Below are positions 7,181 through 8,818 of a stretch of 8,818 nt of DNA, one piece after another. The notes beneath the pieces were generated by a model that saw only the letters and a program-made list of their open reading frames with translations, searched no databases and was not told where the DNA came from. The DNA comes from Solirubrobacteraceae bacterium. GTDB lineage: Bacteria > Actinomycetota > Thermoleophilia > Solirubrobacterales > Solirubrobacteraceae. The DNA is taken from NCBI GenBank assembly GCA_030447005.1, contig JAUJME010000054.1, positions 1-8,818 of the forward strand. The letters run 5' to 3'. The position numbers were made by a program, and so were the translations under genes. Position 1 is the first letter of the stretch; each line of letters begins with the position of its first letter.

Positions 7181-7183
7181 GCC

Positions 7184-7687
7184 TCAAGCCGTGCTGTGCT
7201 GCTCGCCGTGACCCGCCCGCTCGAGCGCCAGCCACACCGCCGACTGCGCGTCGTCGGCCGCGAGGATGCCCGGCTCCGGCCGGCCGCCGCGGGCGAGCTC
7301 CCACGTCCCGATGCCCACCACCGGCCGCCCGAGCTTGAGGGCGAGCGCGATCTCGCTGAGCGTGCCCCAGGCACCGCCGATCGCCACCACGGCGTCGGCC
7401 GACCGCACGATCAGCGCGTTGCGCATCTCGCCCATCCCCGTGGGGATCGCCACCGTCACCCAGCCGTTCGCGTCGTCGCGCCGGCCGCCGGGGAGGAGGC
7501 CGACGGTGGTGCCGAGCCGCGACCTCGCCCCGCGGCAGGCGGCCTCCATGACGCCGCCCAGGCCGCCGCACACCAGCACGGCGCCGCGCTCGGCGATCGC
7601 GGCGCCCGCGGTCTCGGCCGCGGCCAGCTCGTCCTCGGCCGCGTCGCCGGGCCCGACGACGGCGATCCACGCGGCCGGCCCGGGCAC
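7184..7687 (-). CDS. TIGR00725-type LOG/DprA-related Rossmann-fold protein
   Basis: This is a 167-residue single-domain protein resembling the TIGR00725 group, related to LOG cytokinin-activating phosphoribohydrolases and to the DprA/Smf fold. WIAVVGPGDA at 7-16 is the first beta strand and nucleotide loop. VCGGLGGVMEAACRGA at 39-54 matches the GGG-x-GxM-x-A loop. MRNALIVRSADAVVAIGGAW at 88-107 followed by GTLSEIALAL corresponds to the R-N and PGGxGTxxE motifs of LOG proteins, with Arg89, Gly108-Thr109 and Glu112 kept but the leading Pro-Gly-Gly changed to Ile-Gly-Gly and a Trp inserted. VVGIGTWEL is typical of this subgroup. The GTG start is 7 nt after the leuS stop with no Shine-Dalgarno, so expression probably depends on leuS transcription. 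The substrate is unknown; AMP/nucleotide phosphoribohydrolase or nucleotide binding are inferences. A DprA role is suggested only by the fold and the adjacent com genes. Confidence 0.85.
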   Translation of the reverse strand: MPGPAAWIAVVGPGDAAEDELAAAETAGAAIAERGAVLVCGGLGGVMEAACRGARSRLGTTVGLLPGGRRDDANGWVTVAIPTGMGEMRNALIVRSADAVVAIGGAWGTLSEIALALKLGRPVVGIGTWELARGGRPEPGILAADDAQSAVWLALERAGHGEQHSTA

Positions 7688-7693
7688 GGGCGG

Positions 7694-8818
7694 CTAGCGG
7701 ACGACGAAGTTGACGAGCTTGCCGGGAACGACGACCACCTTGACGATCGCCTTGCCGTCGATGTGGGCCTGCAGCCGCTCCCGTCCCCGCGCCAGGTCCT
7801 CGAGCTCCTCGCGCTCGGCGGCGGTCGGCGCCTCCATGCGGTCGCGGACCTTGCCGTTGACCTGCAGGACGATCTCGGAGGTCTCGCGCTCGAGCAGCGA
7901 GTGGTCGGGCGCGGGCCACGACTGCTCCCATACCCGGTCACCCGTGAGCCGGTCGTAGACCTCGGCGCCGGTGTGCGGGGCGAACGGGAAGATGAGCGAG
8001 GCCGCGGTCGCCGTGGCGAAGTGCAGGCTCGCGGGCTGGACGGCCTCGCGGCGCCGGTAGCACTCGTTGACGAGCTCCATCACGGCGGCGATCGCCGTGT
8101 TGAAGGCGAAGCGCCCGGCCATGTCGTTCGTGACCTTCTCGATCGCCCAGTGCGCCTTGCGCATCAGCTCGAGGTCGTCGCCGTCCGGCGGCTCGAGCGG
8201 CCCCAGGACGGGGCCCGGGCCGGTCGTTGCGGCGACCTCCTCGCCCAGGCGCCAGAGCCGCGAGAGGAAGCGGTGCACGCCCTCGACGCCCTCGTCGGAC
8301 CAGTCGGCGTCCTGGTCGGGAGGGCCGATGAAGAGGACGTAGCAGCGGGCCGTGTCGGCTCCGTAGCGCTCGACATAGGTCGACGGCGAGATGACGTTGC
8401 CCTTGGACTTCGACATCTTCGCGCCGTCGCGGGTGATCATCCCGATCGTGAAGAGCGCCTTGAACGGCTCCTCGGCGTCGAGCAGGTCCATGTCGGCGAA
8501 CGCCTTGGTGAAGAACCGCGCGTACATCAGGTGCAGGATCGCGTGCTCGACCCCGCCGATGTACTGGTCGACGGGCGCCCAGCGGCGGAGTACCGCGGGG
8601 TCCCAGGGGGCCTCGTCGTTCAGCGCGTCGCAGTAGCGCAGGAAGTACCAGGAGGAGTCGACGAAGGTGTCCATCGTGTCCGTCTCACGGCGGGCCGGCC
8701 CGTCGCAGCTCGGGCAGCTCGTATTCACCCAGTCCTCGGCGGCCGCCAGCGGCGAGCGCCCCTTGGGCGCGAAGTCGCGGACGTCGGGCAGCTCGACCGG
8801 CAGCTCGTCGTCGGGGAC
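7694..8818 (-). CDS. leuS: Leucyl-tRNA synthetase, C-terminal 374 residues; gene runs off the right edge
   Basis: This class I aminoacyl-tRNA synthetase charges tRNA-Leu. Only the C-terminal part is present (the full-length bacterial enzyme is about 800-870 residues), starting inside the catalytic domain after the editing domain. TSCPSC is a Cys pair of the zinc-type insert. It is followed by RRETDTMDTFVDSSWYFLRY, then VDQYIGGVEHAILHLMYARF of the Rossmann core, and KMSKSKGNVISPS with the KMSKS loop at 8405-8419. GADTARCYVLFIGPPDQDADW leads into the anticodon-binding helical domain. The end (VNGKVRDRMEAPT ... KAIVKVVVVPGKLVNFVVR) is the LeuRS C-terminal tRNA-contact domain, ending in TAG at 7694-7696. 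An internal GTG at 8728 is not the start, because the frame is open and homologous to the edge. The LOG-like gene begins 7 nt downstream. Confidence 0.97.
   Translation of the reverse strand, partial: VPDDELPVELPDVRDFAPKGRSPLAAAEDWVNTSCPSCDGPARRETDTMDTFVDSSWYFLRYCDALNDEAPWDPAVLRRWAPVDQYIGGVEHAILHLMYARFFTKAFADMDLLDAEEPFKALFTIGMITRDGAKMSKSKGNVISPSTYVERYGADTARCYVLFIGPPDQDADWSDEGVEGVHRFLSRLWRLGEEVAATTGPGPVLGPLEPPDGDDLELMRKAHWAIEKVTNDMAGRFAFNTAIAAVMELVNECYRRREAVQPASLHFATATAASLIFPFAPHTGAEVYDRLTGDRVWEQSWPAPDHSLLERETSEIVLQVNGKVRDRMEAPTAAEREELEDLARGRERLQAHIDGKAIVKVVVVPGKLVNFVVR

Noticed and set aside
8726..8728. GTG as the start of a short gene at the right edge
   Set aside because: The frame continues upstream to 8818 with LeuRS-like sequence, so this is an internal Val of leuS.
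1..8818. Mobile elements, CRISPR arrays, tRNA/rRNA genes, riboswitches, prophage or defence genes
   Set aside because: No transposase, regularly spaced repeats, cloverleaf or recombinase-like sequence was seen on either strand; the window is filled by housekeeping genes.

Overview
No previously undescribed system is visible in this window. It is a compact, very GC-rich chromosomal housekeeping segment with translation, replication, cell-wall and DNA-uptake genes and no mobile element, CRISPR array, tRNA or rRNA. The G/C-rich third codon positions, frequent GTG starts, near absence of Shine-Dalgarno sites and the gene order comEA-comEC-holA-rpsT-lepA point to a deep-branching actinomycete. A member of the Thermoleophilia (Solirubrobacterales or a relative) is my best guess, made from gene content and order recalled from memory and not from a search.

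Layout, right to left, because most genes lie on the minus strand: the C-terminal part of leuS (leucyl-tRNA synthetase, running off the right edge at 8818); a small LOG/DprA-like Rossmann protein (7184-7687); comEA (6460-7083) and comEC (4121-6463), overlapping by 4 nt; a plus-strand glutaredoxin/GST-N-like gene (3804-4100); minus-strand holA (2723-3700); plus-strand rpsT (2403-2672); minus-strand murJ (673-2349); and the N-terminal part of lepA (1-658, running off the left edge). Intergenic gaps are about 7 to 105 bp, so no stretch over 300 bp lacks a gene.

The minus-strand series is broken twice by a single plus-strand gene. Immediately downstream of each break, the next minus-strand gene (holA, murJ) has a TANNNT -10-like hexamer 8-9 nt before a GTG start, as expected for a leaderless promoter. 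comEA has the same layout, with a plausible -35 at 17 bp. The murJ/rpsT divergent promoter is built on a CTATAG palindrome, so both directions may share one melting site.

Functionally, leuS, rpsT and lepA serve translation. holA encodes the clamp-loader delta subunit. murJ exports lipid II. comEA and comEC form the DNA-binding and channel/nuclease part of a natural-transformation apparatus. The glutaredoxin-like and LOG-like proteins are the least understood genes here.
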